Assembly: GCA_019638775.1 (NCBI GenBank)
Contig: JAHBTD010000002.1
Coordinates: 1 to 64,000 of the forward strand
Reading direction: 5' to 3'
DNA: 64,000 nt
From: Fimbriimonadaceae bacterium
GTDB taxonomy: Bacteria > Armatimonadota > Fimbriimonadia > Fimbriimonadales > Fimbriimonadaceae
Program-made: the position numbers and the translations under genes
Shown: positions 25,567 through 34,412 of the stretch, one piece after another
How positions within the stretch are numbered: position 1 is the first letter of the stretch
Layout: each line of letters starts with the position of its first letter
Notes under the pieces: model-generated
What the model was told of the DNA's origin: nothing
The model's input: the letters and a program-made list of their open reading frames with translations, nothing else
Database searches by the model: none

Positions 25567-26463
25567 GTGAGCAGCCTTGCCGACCTGCCGACGTTCGTGC
25601 TGGAATCGCGCGAATTTCGCGTGCTGGAAGGCTTGCACATCGCCCCCCGACGCACGTTCACCGGGCGGGTGCGCGGCGAACGGCTGACCAAGCGCAAGGG
25701 CATCAGCATCGAATTTGCCGACTACCGCGACTACACCGACGGCGACGACCTGCGCCATCTCGACTGGAACGTCTTTGCCCGCCTGGAAACCCCGGTCATC
25801 AAGACGTATCAGGACGAAGAGGACCTTGCCGTGCATGTGCTGGTCGACTGCTCGGCGTCGATGGATTTTGGGCAGGTTCACAAGCTGAGAGCGGCGGTGC
25901 GGATGGGCTCGGCTTTGGCCTATCTGGGTCTGTGCGGGCAGGATGCGGTCTATCCCCGCGCGCTCGGAATCTCCGAAAGCCCGATGCCCGCGCTGCGAGG
26001 ACGTTCGGCATTTCCCCGATTCGCCAAGTGGGCGCAGAGTCTGGAGCCCGCTGGGCAAGCCCCACTCAGCAAAACCCTCAAAGACTTTGCCGGGACGAGC
26101 GCGCGGCCTGGCGTTGCCATCGTGATCTCCGACGCGCTCGACCCGGAGGTGTTCTCGGCGATCCGGGTGCTCGGTGGGCGGGGGCACGAAGTCTGGATGA
26201 TCCAGGTCCTCAGCGACGAGGAGCTTGATCCCGACATCGAAGGCGATCTGCGGCTTTTGGATGCGGAGGCGGGTTCGCCCGTCGAGATCACGGCGAACAG
26301 CTATGCGCTGGAGGCCTATAAGAAGAACCTTAAGGCGCACTGCGACCAGCTTGAGCAGGAGGCCCTGCGCGTGGGCGGGCGGTATGCGCTGTTCAACTCG
26401 GCAGGCTCGCTGGAAGACTTCGTCAAGATGACGCTCAAGCGTCATGGGTGGGTGGCCTCGTGA
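25567..26463 (+). CDS. DUF58 domain protein
   Basis: Protein of 298 aa from a GTG start, six bases after the MoxR stop. It carries the DUF58 signature DYRDYTDGDDLRHLDWNVFARLETPVIKTYQDEED and a VWA-like fold with HVLVDCSASMDFG. No N-terminal membrane helices are present, so it is the shorter soluble form. DUF58 proteins accompany MoxR and VWA proteins almost everywhere, and are taken to be part of the same machine. The GTG of the next gene overlaps its stop. Confidence 0.93.
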   Translation: MSSLADLPTFVLESREFRVLEGLHIAPRRTFTGRVRGERLTKRKGISIEFADYRDYTDGDDLRHLDWNVFARLETPVIKTYQDEEDLAVHVLVDCSASMDFGQVHKLRAAVRMGSALAYLGLCGQDAVYPRALGISESPMPALRGRSAFPRFAKWAQSLEPAGQAPLSKTLKDFAGTSARPGVAIVISDALDPEVFSAIRVLGGRGHEVWMIQVLSDEELDPDIEGDLRLLDAEAGSPVEITANSYALEAYKKNLKAHCDQLEQEALRVGGRYALFNSAGSLEDFVKMTLKRHGWVAS

Positions 26464-28286
26464 GCTTTGTCAGCGCAGGGGCGTTGCTGTGGATGATCCC
26501 GTTGGCGGGGATCATCGTGGCCCTGTATCTGCTGAAGATGCGGCGCAAAGACCTCAAGGTTCCGGCAACGTTCCTGTGGCCTTCGATGGTCTACGAAATC
26601 CGCGCCAATGCCCTCTTTCAAAAGCTGAAATTCTCCTGGCTGCTGGTGCTCCAGCTGCTGGCCCTCGCCGCCATCGTCTTCGCTTTGGCCCGACCGCAGG
26701 TCCGCACAAAGGGGCTCGGCGGCGAACTGACCGTGATCGTGCTGGACACGTCGGCGAGCATGTCGGCTAGGGAAGGCGGGCAGACCCGATTTGAGATGGG
26801 CCGCAAGATTGCACAGGACATCGTGTCGTCGGTCAAGATGGGCGACCGGCTGGCGATCATCGAAGCCGGGCCGACGCCCAAGATCGTCTCCCCGCTCTCC
26901 GAAGACCCAGCCAAGATGCAGCGCGCGCTGAACGACCTGAACCCAACCGACGCCGAGAACGACGTCGGAGAGGCGCTCCGACTGGCCTCGTCCATCGTCA
27001 GCCAATACTCCGGCGCAAGGATCGTGCTGATCTCCGACGGCGTGTTCTCCGACATCCGCGACTTCTCCCCTGGCAAGGCCCAGCTTGTGTTTCAGAGGGT
27101 CGGAAAGTCGGACAAGAACGTCGCCATCGCCGCATTCGGGGCGGGGAGCACCAGCGAAGGCACCCAGCTTTTCTTCAGCCTCAAGAACTACGGAAGCCTG
27201 CCCTCGCTGGGCACGCTGCGACTCTTTGCCGACGGCGAAATCTTCAACGCTCTCAAGGTCGAGGTTCCGGCAAAGGGCACCTACGGCAAGTCGGTTCCGA
27301 TCCCTACCGGCGCGAAAGTGCTGAGGGCAGAGTTGGAAGCTGAGGACGACCTGAAGTCGGACAACTTTGCCGTGGCCCTCAGCGATCCCGACGCCCAGCT
27401 ACGCGTGCTTCTGGTGAGCCAGGGCGACATCTTTCTGGAGCGGGCTCTTTCCCTCGATCCCCGCGTGATCCTTGACCGCGCCCAGAGCCTGCCCGAAACC
27501 GAAACCCGCACCCAGACCAGCTACGACATCATCATCTTCGACGGCGTGCCTGCGCAAGAGGTCGCCGCGCGGGGCGTGATCTGCTTCGGCAGCGCGGGAG
27601 CGGGGTCGCCCGTCCGTCGAACAGGCACGGCGAGCAAGCCCGCCTATCAGGGGAGCGAGGGCAACCATCCGGTGATGCGGTCGGTCGATCTGCGCGACAC
27701 CTACATCGACAAAGGCGAGAAGGTGGAGCCCACCGCAAGGGGAACGGTGGTGGCGACTTCCGACGCAGGGCCGCTGATCGTCGTCGCTTCCCAGCCCAAG
27801 CGCTCGATCTACGTCTCCTTCAAGCCGATGGATTCGGATTTTCCGCTCCAGGTCGCCTTTCCGATCTTCATCGCCAACGCCATCGACTACCTCATCCCGC
27901 GCGGATCGTCGGGCGAGACGTTCGTCGTCGAGGCGGGCAAGCCGTTCTCCATCCCCGCCGTCGAAGCCGATCAGAAGCTGACGGTGACCACGGAGAAGGG
28001 GGACAAGACGGAGATCGCTCCGGCGGGCGGCTCCTACGTTGTGCGGTCGATGGAGCAGATCGGCAGGTACACGCTGGAGGTGGGGGGCAAGAAGACTACC
28101 GCCTACGCCATCCTGCGCAGCGACCTCAAATCGAACATCAAGCCGCAGGATCGGGTGCTGATCGGGCAGAACGCGGTCGCGGCTGAGAGCACAACCCTCC
28201 GCCTTTCCGACTTCTACAAGCCGCTGTTGCTCTTGGCCTTGCTGGTGCTGGCGGGCGAGTGGTGGCTGTTTATGAGGAGGAGCTAG
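26460..28286 (+). CDS. BatA-like VWA-domain membrane protein
   Basis: From the GTG at 26460 (GTGA overlap with the DUF58 stop) the protein has 608 aa; an alternative GTG at 26448 adds four residues. It opens with two transmembrane segments around the BatA N-terminal motif (ALLWMIPLAGIIVALYLLKMRRKDLKVP, and LKFSWLLVLQLLALAAIVFALARPQ), then a VWA domain with the metal-binding VLDTSASMSA, an amidotransferase-like region (about 315-470), a beta domain, and a final helix (LLLLALLVLAGEWWLFM). Most of it faces the periplasm. Confidence 0.88.
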   Translation: MSFVSAGALLWMIPLAGIIVALYLLKMRRKDLKVPATFLWPSMVYEIRANALFQKLKFSWLLVLQLLALAAIVFALARPQVRTKGLGGELTVIVLDTSASMSAREGGQTRFEMGRKIAQDIVSSVKMGDRLAIIEAGPTPKIVSPLSEDPAKMQRALNDLNPTDAENDVGEALRLASSIVSQYSGARIVLISDGVFSDIRDFSPGKAQLVFQRVGKSDKNVAIAAFGAGSTSEGTQLFFSLKNYGSLPSLGTLRLFADGEIFNALKVEVPAKGTYGKSVPIPTGAKVLRAELEAEDDLKSDNFAVALSDPDAQLRVLLVSQGDIFLERALSLDPRVILDRAQSLPETETRTQTSYDIIIFDGVPAQEVAARGVICFGSAGAGSPVRRTGTASKPAYQGSEGNHPVMRSVDLRDTYIDKGEKVEPTARGTVVATSDAGPLIVVASQPKRSIYVSFKPMDSDFPLQVAFPIFIANAIDYLIPRGSSGETFVVEAGKPFSIPAVEADQKLTVTTEKGDKTEIAPAGGSYVVRSMEQIGRYTLEVGGKKTTAYAILRSDLKSNIKPQDRVLIGQNAVAAESTTLRLSDFYKPLLLLALLVLAGEWWLFMRRS

Positions 28287-28287
28287 C

Positions 28288-31137
28288 TTGCGGTTTACCG
28301 ATCCCCTCTATCTGCTCCTCCTGATCCCCGTCGCCTACGGGCTGTTCTGGACCTATCGGCGCACGGGCGGCATGATGAAGGGCCGCAAGCGGCTGGCCTT
28401 CGGCATTCGGTTTGTCCTGGCCTCGCTGCTGATCCTGGCTTTGGCGGGGCCGCAGCTCTATCGCCCGAACGTCGGCACCTGCACCGTTTTCGTGCTCGAC
28501 CGCTCCGACTCGATCCGCGATGTGGATCGCCGCAAGCAAGAGACGTTCGTCAAGGAGGCGTTGAAGTCGCTGAACGATGACGACGTTGCCGCCGTGGTCG
28601 TCTTCGGCAAGAATTCGAACATCGATATCGCCCCGTCGAAGCTCAGCGGACTTCCCAAACTCACCGCCATCGCCGACCCTTCCGCTTCCGATCTCGCCGC
28701 CGCGATCCGCCTCGCCAGCGCGACCTTTCCCGACGGCAAGGCCAAGCGCATTGTCGTGCTCAGCGACGGTAACGAGACCAACGGCGACGCCGCCGATGCG
28801 GCGACTGTCGCGGCGGCGGACGGCATCCAGATCGACCATGTGGCTTTGGGCTCGGTCCAGGAGGACGCAGAAGTCGCCGTGCTCTCGACTGAGGTTCCCA
28901 ACGAGACGCGGGTCGATCAGCCGTTCGACGTCCGCGTCGTCGCGACCGCGACCAAGGCGACGCGCGGCGAATTGGTTCTTGATCGCGACGGTCAGATCGT
29001 GGCCCGCCAGCCGGTCCAGCTTAACCCCGGATCGAACACGTTCGTGATCGCCCAGCGGCTGGAACGCCCCGGCTTTGCCCGCTATCGCGCCACGATCCAG
29101 GCCGAAGCCGACCGCGACAACCGCAACAACGTCGGCGCGGGGTTTGTGTCGATCAAGGGCAAGCCGAAGGTGCTGATCCTGCAGCAGAAGCCGGAGATCA
29201 CGGCCCTGGCCCGAGCTTTGAACGAGCAGGGGATCGACACCGACCTGCGCGGTCCCGGGGGAATGCCCGCCCGTCCCGAATCGTTTCAGGCTTACGACGC
29301 GGTGATCTTCAACGACATTAACGCCGCGACGATGACGCCGACGCAGATGAAGATGATGCAGTCGGCGATCCGCGACAGCGGCATCGGGTTTGCGATGATC
29401 GGGGGAGAGAACTCCTTCCTGCCGGGCGGGTGGTACGGAACTCCGATAGCAGAGGCGTTACCCGTCGACCTCAACATCCGCCAGCGCAAGAACTTTCCCT
29501 CCACCACCATCCTCGTCGTCGCCGACACGTCCGGCTCGATGGGGATGATCGAGGACGGCGTGCCCAAGGTCAAGCTCGCCGCCAAAGCCGCTGAGCAGAC
29601 CGTGCTCCTGCTCTCGCCGATGGACCGCGTCGGCGTGGCGGGCAGCACCGACGCCATCGAGTTCTGCGCGCCGATCCAAAAGCTCACCGACAAGCAGGCT
29701 GTCATCAACCAGATTCGCAAGCTGGATGTGGGCGGCGGCGGCATCTACATCAAGCCGTCGCTTGAGTTTGCCCGCAAGCATCTGAACAATGAGAACACGC
29801 AGGTCCGACACCTGATCCTGCTTGCCGACGGTCAGGACTGCGACCTGATCGACGGCTGCATCCCCTACGTGACAGCGATGCGCGGTGAGAAGATCACCAC
29901 CTCGGTGGTGAGCATCGGCGACGGGCAGTTTGTACCTTTCCTCAAGCAGCTTGCCGCTGCCGGAGGAGGGCGGTTCTACCTGGCGACCAAGGCCTCCCAG
30001 CTTCCTGCGATCTTTACGCAGGATGCGGCGGTGATGTCGCGCTCGGCGATCGAAGAGGGCGCGTTCTTCCCCAAGGTGATGATGGGCGAAGAGGTGACGC
30101 GAGGGATCGATCCCGGCGCGTTCCCGGCCCTGCTCGCCTACTGCCTAGCCGACAGCCGCCCCATCGCGCGGACGGGGATGCGCACGGGCAAGGACGATCC
30201 TCTGCTGGCAAGCTGGCAGTACGGCCTTGGCACCAGCCTCGCCTTCACCAGCGACGCCCAGCCGCGATGGGCGCAGCGATGGACGACCTGGAGCGGATTC
30301 AGCACGTTTTGGGCGCAGGCGGTGCGCTCGATCAGCCGACGGGCTACCAGCAACCAATATCAGATCGAGGCTATCCAGGAGGGCACGAAAGGGAAGATCA
30401 CGATGCGGGCGACCGATCCGAACGGAAACCCGATGAACAACCTTCCGGCGAAGGTTCGTGTGGCGAGCCCGAGCGGCAACGCGCAGGAGCTGACGCTGAG
30501 CCAGGTGGCCCCCGGTGAGTACGTGGGCACCTTCGAGGCGAGCGAGATCGGCTCGTACATCGTGACCGTCGCCGAGAACGACGCACAGGGCGTTCGGGTG
30601 AACGCCTCCGGCTTCTCCGTCCCTTATCCCCCCGAGTATCGCTATTCGCGCCCGAACCTTCCGCTGCTGTCGGGCCTCAGCACCGTCACGGAGGGCAAGG
30701 AGCTGAAGACCCCCGCCGAAGCGCTGCGGCCTGTGGAGAGCCCCGGCTCGTCGCTTACCGAGCTTTGGGCGCTGTGCGTTCTTCTTGCCGCGCTGTTGCT
30801 GCCGCTGGATATTGCGGCCCGACGCATCGCGCTCCCGGTCGGGGAGATTCTGGCGAAGGCGCTGGCGTGGATCCGCGCCAAGTCGCTCAAGGCTCGCGCT
30901 CCGACGGAGACGGAGGCCGCGATCGGGCGGCTACAGTCGGCGAAACAGCGGGTGGCGAAGCGATCGGATGCGCCGTCCGCGACAGTGTCTTCCTCCGATT
31001 CCTCTTCCTCGGCTTCCTCGCCTGCCGCCAAGGCGGATGAAAAGCCCGCGCCTCGACCGGCGGCTTCGGTCGGGGGGTCTGCGGCAGGGTCGAAGCTTCT
31101 TGAAAAGAAGCGCAAGCGCGACAGCGGGGAAGAGTGA
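28288..31137 (+). CDS. Large VWA/amidotransferase-like membrane protein
   Basis: Last gene of the operon, 949 aa from a TTG start with a strong Shine-Dalgarno (AGGAGGAG, 28275-28282). Order seen: two N-terminal helices with a first VWA-like domain holding VLDRSDSIRDVD, a beta domain, an amidotransferase-like domain (AVIFNDINAATMT, FAMIGGENSF-PGGWYG), a second VWA domain with an intact MIDAS (VVADTSGSMG), another beta domain, a helix (LTELWALCVLLAALLLPLDIAARR), and a Ser/Ala/Pro-rich tail with basic end. Two VWA domains with an amidotransferase-like one between them is the pattern of Planctomycete/Armatimonadota MoxR operons. Function unknown. Confidence 0.85.
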   Translation: MRFTDPLYLLLLIPVAYGLFWTYRRTGGMMKGRKRLAFGIRFVLASLLILALAGPQLYRPNVGTCTVFVLDRSDSIRDVDRRKQETFVKEALKSLNDDDVAAVVVFGKNSNIDIAPSKLSGLPKLTAIADPSASDLAAAIRLASATFPDGKAKRIVVLSDGNETNGDAADAATVAAADGIQIDHVALGSVQEDAEVAVLSTEVPNETRVDQPFDVRVVATATKATRGELVLDRDGQIVARQPVQLNPGSNTFVIAQRLERPGFARYRATIQAEADRDNRNNVGAGFVSIKGKPKVLILQQKPEITALARALNEQGIDTDLRGPGGMPARPESFQAYDAVIFNDINAATMTPTQMKMMQSAIRDSGIGFAMIGGENSFLPGGWYGTPIAEALPVDLNIRQRKNFPSTTILVVADTSGSMGMIEDGVPKVKLAAKAAEQTVLLLSPMDRVGVAGSTDAIEFCAPIQKLTDKQAVINQIRKLDVGGGGIYIKPSLEFARKHLNNENTQVRHLILLADGQDCDLIDGCIPYVTAMRGEKITTSVVSIGDGQFVPFLKQLAAAGGGRFYLATKASQLPAIFTQDAAVMSRSAIEEGAFFPKVMMGEEVTRGIDPGAFPALLAYCLADSRPIARTGMRTGKDDPLLASWQYGLGTSLAFTSDAQPRWAQRWTTWSGFSTFWAQAVRSISRRATSNQYQIEAIQEGTKGKITMRATDPNGNPMNNLPAKVRVASPSGNAQELTLSQVAPGEYVGTFEASEIGSYIVTVAENDAQGVRVNASGFSVPYPPEYRYSRPNLPLLSGLSTVTEGKELKTPAEALRPVESPGSSLTELWALCVLLAALLLPLDIAARRIALPVGEILAKALAWIRAKSLKARAPTETEAAIGRLQSAKQRVAKRSDAPSATVSSSDSSSSASSPAAKADEKPAPRPAASVGGSAAGSKLLEKKRKRDSGEE

Positions 31138-31161
31138 TTCTTGGAGTGCGGGGCTTTCTTT

Positions 31162-31186
31162 GCCTCCAGATTCGCAATCTGGAGGC
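31162..31186. repeat. CCTCCA hairpin repeat, copy with TT/AA inner stem
   Basis: Arms GCCTCCAGATT and AATCTGGAGGC surround loop CGC, 25 bases after the operon stop. Compare GACT/AGTC in the copy at 6994-7018. Followed by TTGTCTTT, it may also terminate the operon. Confidence 0.85.
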
Positions 31187-31238
31187 TTGTCTTTAGCTCA
31201 GACGAGTGCATTGGGATCGCCTACAGACGAAGTGTGCG

Positions 31239-31286
31239 CTGACAATACATCGCTAACAGTTTCTGATAACACATCGCTTACACTCT
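31239..31286. repeat. 24-base imperfect tandem duplication
   Basis: Two adjacent 24-base units share about 19 of 24 positions, with a common core ACATCGCT-ACA and a common start CTGA. Purpose unknown. Confidence 0.6.
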
Positions 31287-31310
31287 GAGGGCGCTTGGCA
31301 ATGCTCGCCT

Positions 31311-31369
31311 TGGAGGGCCACTGTCCTCAGTGACCTGTATTTGGACATTGAGGACAATGTCCCTCCAGG
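31311..31369. repeat. Double hairpin between TGGAGGG and CCCTCCA
   Basis: TGGAGGGC (from 31311) and CCCTCCAGG (to 31369) are the outer pair. Inside are hairpins CACTG/CAGTG (loop TCCT) and GGACATTG/CAATGTCC (loop AGGA). It belongs with the CCTCCA family. The rest of the gap (31387-31602) has a C-rich/G-rich remnant near 31386-31424 and otherwise nothing I recognise. Confidence 0.7.
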
Positions 31370-31602
31370 CAGGAATTGGTGCTTCCATTTCTCCCTAGCG
31401 GAGCGAGTGGATGGGGCAAGGAGTGGCGGTGCTGATCGGGAGACCCTACACGACTAGCTGTCATAACACGGGACACAGGCGACGGTGGGATGGTTTGCAA
31501 CAACCTACGCCGCCTCTTCACATGCCGATTTGACCTTGTCGAGTCTTCGTGGTAGATTTGATTTTGCGGGGGCAAATACACTACTCGAATGGGGATTCGT
31601 CG

Positions 31603-32001
31603 ATGAGAGTACAGGAAGAGAAGATAACCAAGATCAAAGACAGCTTTCCGATTTTTCTTGTTTCGCTGGCGGTCGCCACGTTCGGAACCGTGATGAATGG
31701 CGAGGGGCTTTCGATCTTTTACCTTCTGGTCTTGATCGTTGAAGGGTGCAGCGTCGGGCTGCTGGCAAAAGCGAATATGTCGGATAAGCTCGCCTGGCTG
31801 CACATCCTTTTCCGTACGCTCAGAAGCATCGGCGCGAGCTTTATTCTGGCTTTTGCGATCGTGCTTGTTGCCCCAGCGGTGCGCAGCGACATTGCCGACC
31901 CTCGATCCGTGTTTACCTTCGGCCTGATCTACGGAGCGTTGCTGGGAATTGTCGGGACGATTGCGGTTGAGGCGCTGCGGAGGGAAGCGGAGAAGAGCTA
32001 G
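31603..32001 (+). CDS. Small four-helix membrane protein
   Basis: From Met of MRVQEEK it has 132 aa. Hydrophobic segments lie at about 16-35, 39-57, 73-92 and 103-122, with charged ends (EEKITKIKDS and EALRREAEKS). I do not recognise the family. It stands alone after a long repeat-filled gap and is convergent with the porin gene. Confidence 0.6.
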   Translation: MRVQEEKITKIKDSFPIFLVSLAVATFGTVMNGEGLSIFYLLVLIVEGCSVGLLAKANMSDKLAWLHILFRTLRSIGASFILAFAIVLVAPAVRSDIADPRSVFTFGLIYGALLGIVGTIAVEALRREAEKS

Positions 32002-32002
32002 G

Positions 32003-32073
32003 AGCGATCAAGAATTAGCGATCAGCTATCAGCTATCAGCGATCAGCTATCTGCGATCAACAATCCAAAATCC
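32003..32073. repeat. GATCAGCTATCAGC and ATCCAAA heptamer arrays
   Basis: Seven-base units of the GATCAGC/TATCAGC kind (32003-32059) are followed by ATCCAAA units. The same two families occur inside miaB. Confidence 0.85.
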
Positions 32074-32104
32074 AAATGGCCCCGGCAAACTGCCAGGGCC
32101 ATTT
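32074..32104. terminator. Bidirectional intrinsic terminator
   Basis: Fourteen-base arms with one mismatch (AAATGGCCCCGGCA / TGCCAGGGCCATTT) and a three-base loop. TTTT follows on the + strand and ATTTGGATTTT on the minus strand. It lies between two convergent genes. Confidence 0.8.
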
Positions 32105-32126
32105 TCATTCGTTTCCAAGCGTTAGC

Positions 32127-34124
32127 TTAGAAGCGCACCGAGATCTGAGTGGTGAAGAGTCCACCGCTTTGTCGTCCACCATTTCCAAACGGAAGGTTGA
32201 ACGCGTTCAGGCCGTCGGCGTGGTAGTCGCTGCGCTCCCACATAAACATGAGCTTCGTGTTGTTGCCCATGCTGTGATTGAGGCCAATGCGATACCAGTG
32301 CTCGTTCGGGCTTGCGCTGGTTCCATCAAAGTCCCAGTAGACGCATTCGGAGCCAAGCAAGAGACTCCAATCTTGGGCAAATTGATGCTCAAGCTTGAAT
32401 TGGAGCCGTGATAGGCTATCGTCTGCTGTTAGGACGCTGCTATCTGTGTCTCGTCCGCTGTACCACTCGCCACCCGCGTGAATCCGCGTTCGCGAACTCA
32501 GGTCGTAGCGAAGACCGGCTTGGAAGCCTTGGATGTCCACCGGATTCCAGAACAGGCCGACTCGTCCCCAATCGCCAGGCGCGGCGAACTGCGGGTCGAT
32601 GCTTCGGTAGCCAAGGTAGCCACCCCATCGTCCGCCATCATACTTCAGCTTTGCCCACCATGCCGAGTTGTCCTCGTCAAGTCGGATGTCGCTGTTGAGC
32701 ATAAGGTTCGACTGCGAATATCCAGCGTTGAGGTTGAGCCTACTGTTGACCTTCCAATCGAACTCTCCGCCGAAGACCACGACGCGGTTGAAGACGTCGG
32801 AGCTGCCGACGATACCTGCCGTGCTGTTGGAGTCGAAGATGAGGTAGTTCAGGTTCAATCTACCGCGATCCGTCAACGGCAGTCCAAGCTGGAAGCCGAG
32901 GTGCTGATCGATGAAGATCTGGTTGCCACTCTTGTCGAGGCCAAGGTCGCGGGCTGAGCCGTTGAACCACTGACCGGACTGTCCGGCTCTCATCGGGTTG
33001 AGGTCGATGCCATTCGTCGAATAGCGATCGCTTTGACGTCCTCCGAATACGGTGAGATCAGCGCTGCCGAGCGAGAAGTCGAAGACTCCGCCGTCGAAGT
33101 ACCAATCGCCGTTGTCCCAGCGCTTGTTCTTGAAGTACGGTGTGGTGTCCGGGCGCTCCATGAAGTAGCTGCCGACCTGGTGTCCGACACGTCCGAGAGT
33201 CGCAGAGAAGTTCTGGCCCCAAAGGCTGGTGTCGTACTTCACCCAAAGGGTCTGCCACCAAACGTCGGTGTTGCCCTCTGAGAACGGCGAACCGCTCCAG
33301 GTCATCGACTGGTTGCCGAAAGCAACGCGGTCGAGAGCGATGGACTGCGGGATCAGGCTGCTAAACGGAGCTCCGAGCGTGTTACCAACGACGAGGGTGC
33401 CGCCCCACTTGGGACCGGTCTCGTTAGTGCCTTCAATCTCAAGGCCCATCTCGTGCAGAACGGTAAAGTCACGACCGATGCCCACTTTGTTGCCGTTCTT
33501 GATTCCGGTAGGACGTCCATCAACGGTGACACCGTATCTCTCTTCGTCCGAATAACCGTTGCCCATCCACAGGTTCAGATCGCCAGAAACAGCGATCGGG
33601 AACTTGCGATCCTCAAGAGCCTTAACGCGCTTCTCAAGGTCGGCAAAGCCCTTCTTCATGGCTTCGACATCGACACCCATGGAAGCAAGCTCTTTCTCAA
33701 AAGTTGCTGCCATGCGCTTGAGGTTGGCGATTTCGTCTCCCCAAGCCTTCATGCCGTCGATCTGGGATTGTGCTGCAGCCAGAGCGTCTCGCACCTGGCG
33801 AAGCTCGGCAGCGGTGGCGAAGCCACCCTGGTTGATCTTGTCTTCCAGAGCCTTGATCTGTCCAGCAAGACCGTCCGTCACACCCATCATCTTCATGTAG
33901 AGGGCGTTAAGGGCGACTGCCATTTCGTATCGGGAAGCCGGTCTTCCGCCTCGGAAGAGGCCATCCGGGTAACCGACCAAGAGGCCGGCGTTCTTCAGTC
34001 GTGCGAGGGCTTCGTATGCCCAGTGATTGTCCGGGGTATCCGGAAATGCGTCCTGCGCGGATGCGGGAGCGGCCAAAGCCACTGCCATCACGGCGCTGAG
34101 CGCGTAAACGAACGTTCGTTTCAT
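32127..34124 (-). CDS. OmpM-like porin: SLH domain, coiled coil, beta barrel
   Basis: Outer-membrane protein of 665 aa. A signal peptide (1-23, ending APASA) is followed by one S-layer-homology domain (about 28-76: FPDTPDNHWAYEALARL, LVGYPDGLFRGGRPASRYEMA), a coiled coil (about 84-172), and a beta barrel to the end, closing with the C-terminal aromatic residue Phe (TTQISVRF) needed for Bam insertion. This order matches OmpM of Veillonella and cyanobacterial Som/Omp porins. In OmpM the SLH domain binds modified peptidoglycan, so the protein tethers the outer membrane and lets small solutes through. It is monocistronic with its own terminator. Confidence 0.88.
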   Translation of the reverse strand: MKRTFVYALSAVMAVALAAPASAQDAFPDTPDNHWAYEALARLKNAGLLVGYPDGLFRGGRPASRYEMAVALNALYMKMMGVTDGLAGQIKALEDKINQGGFATAAELRQVRDALAAAQSQIDGMKAWGDEIANLKRMAATFEKELASMGVDVEAMKKGFADLEKRVKALEDRKFPIAVSGDLNLWMGNGYSDEERYGVTVDGRPTGIKNGNKVGIGRDFTVLHEMGLEIEGTNETGPKWGGTLVVGNTLGAPFSSLIPQSIALDRVAFGNQSMTWSGSPFSEGNTDVWWQTLWVKYDTSLWGQNFSATLGRVGHQVGSYFMERPDTTPYFKNKRWDNGDWYFDGGVFDFSLGSADLTVFGGRQSDRYSTNGIDLNPMRAGQSGQWFNGSARDLGLDKSGNQIFIDQHLGFQLGLPLTDRGRLNLNYLIFDSNSTAGIVGSSDVFNRVVVFGGEFDWKVNSRLNLNAGYSQSNLMLNSDIRLDEDNSAWWAKLKYDGGRWGGYLGYRSIDPQFAAPGDWGRVGLFWNPVDIQGFQAGLRYDLSSRTRIHAGGEWYSGRDTDSSVLTADDSLSRLQFKLEHQFAQDWSLLLGSECVYWDFDGTSASPNEHWYRIGLNHSMGNNTKLMFMWERSDYHADGLNAFNLPFGNGGRQSGGLFTTQISVRF

Positions 34125-34306
34125 ATGGTTACACTGCTCCTTGTGTTTTTAGATGAAGCAGAGGAAACGAACGTGGCGATGATAGCCGGAGTGAAAACTT
34201 TCCTAGTTTCCTTTCACAACCAGCTGCCCCGTCGCGAGCGCATCCCTGCTTACAACTTACCGGCAAGTATAGCAGGGTGCGCCGGAGAAGGCAAATGGGG
34301 GATAAG

Positions 34307-34390
34307 TCGTCGGCAGGTGGTTGGCGGGTGGTTGGCAGGTAGTTGGCAGGTGGTTGGCAGGTAGTTGGCAGGTGGTCGGCAGGTGGTTGA
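34307..34390. repeat. 11-base GGCAGGTNGTT repeat array, long copy
   Basis: Seven units of the type TGGCAGGTGGT / TGGCAGGTAGT / CGGCAGGTGGT lie in perfect 11-base register. With 34125-34306 (the porin leader, nothing else seen) it makes up the gap between the porin and the glycosyltransferase gene. Confidence 0.9.
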
Positions 34391-34412
34391 CAGCAACTTG
34401 ACAGCGCCCATC

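Noticed and set aside
34307-34390. CRISPR array
   Set aside because: The 11-base units lie directly next to each other with no spacers; the same holds for the 7- and 9-base arrays. No cas genes.
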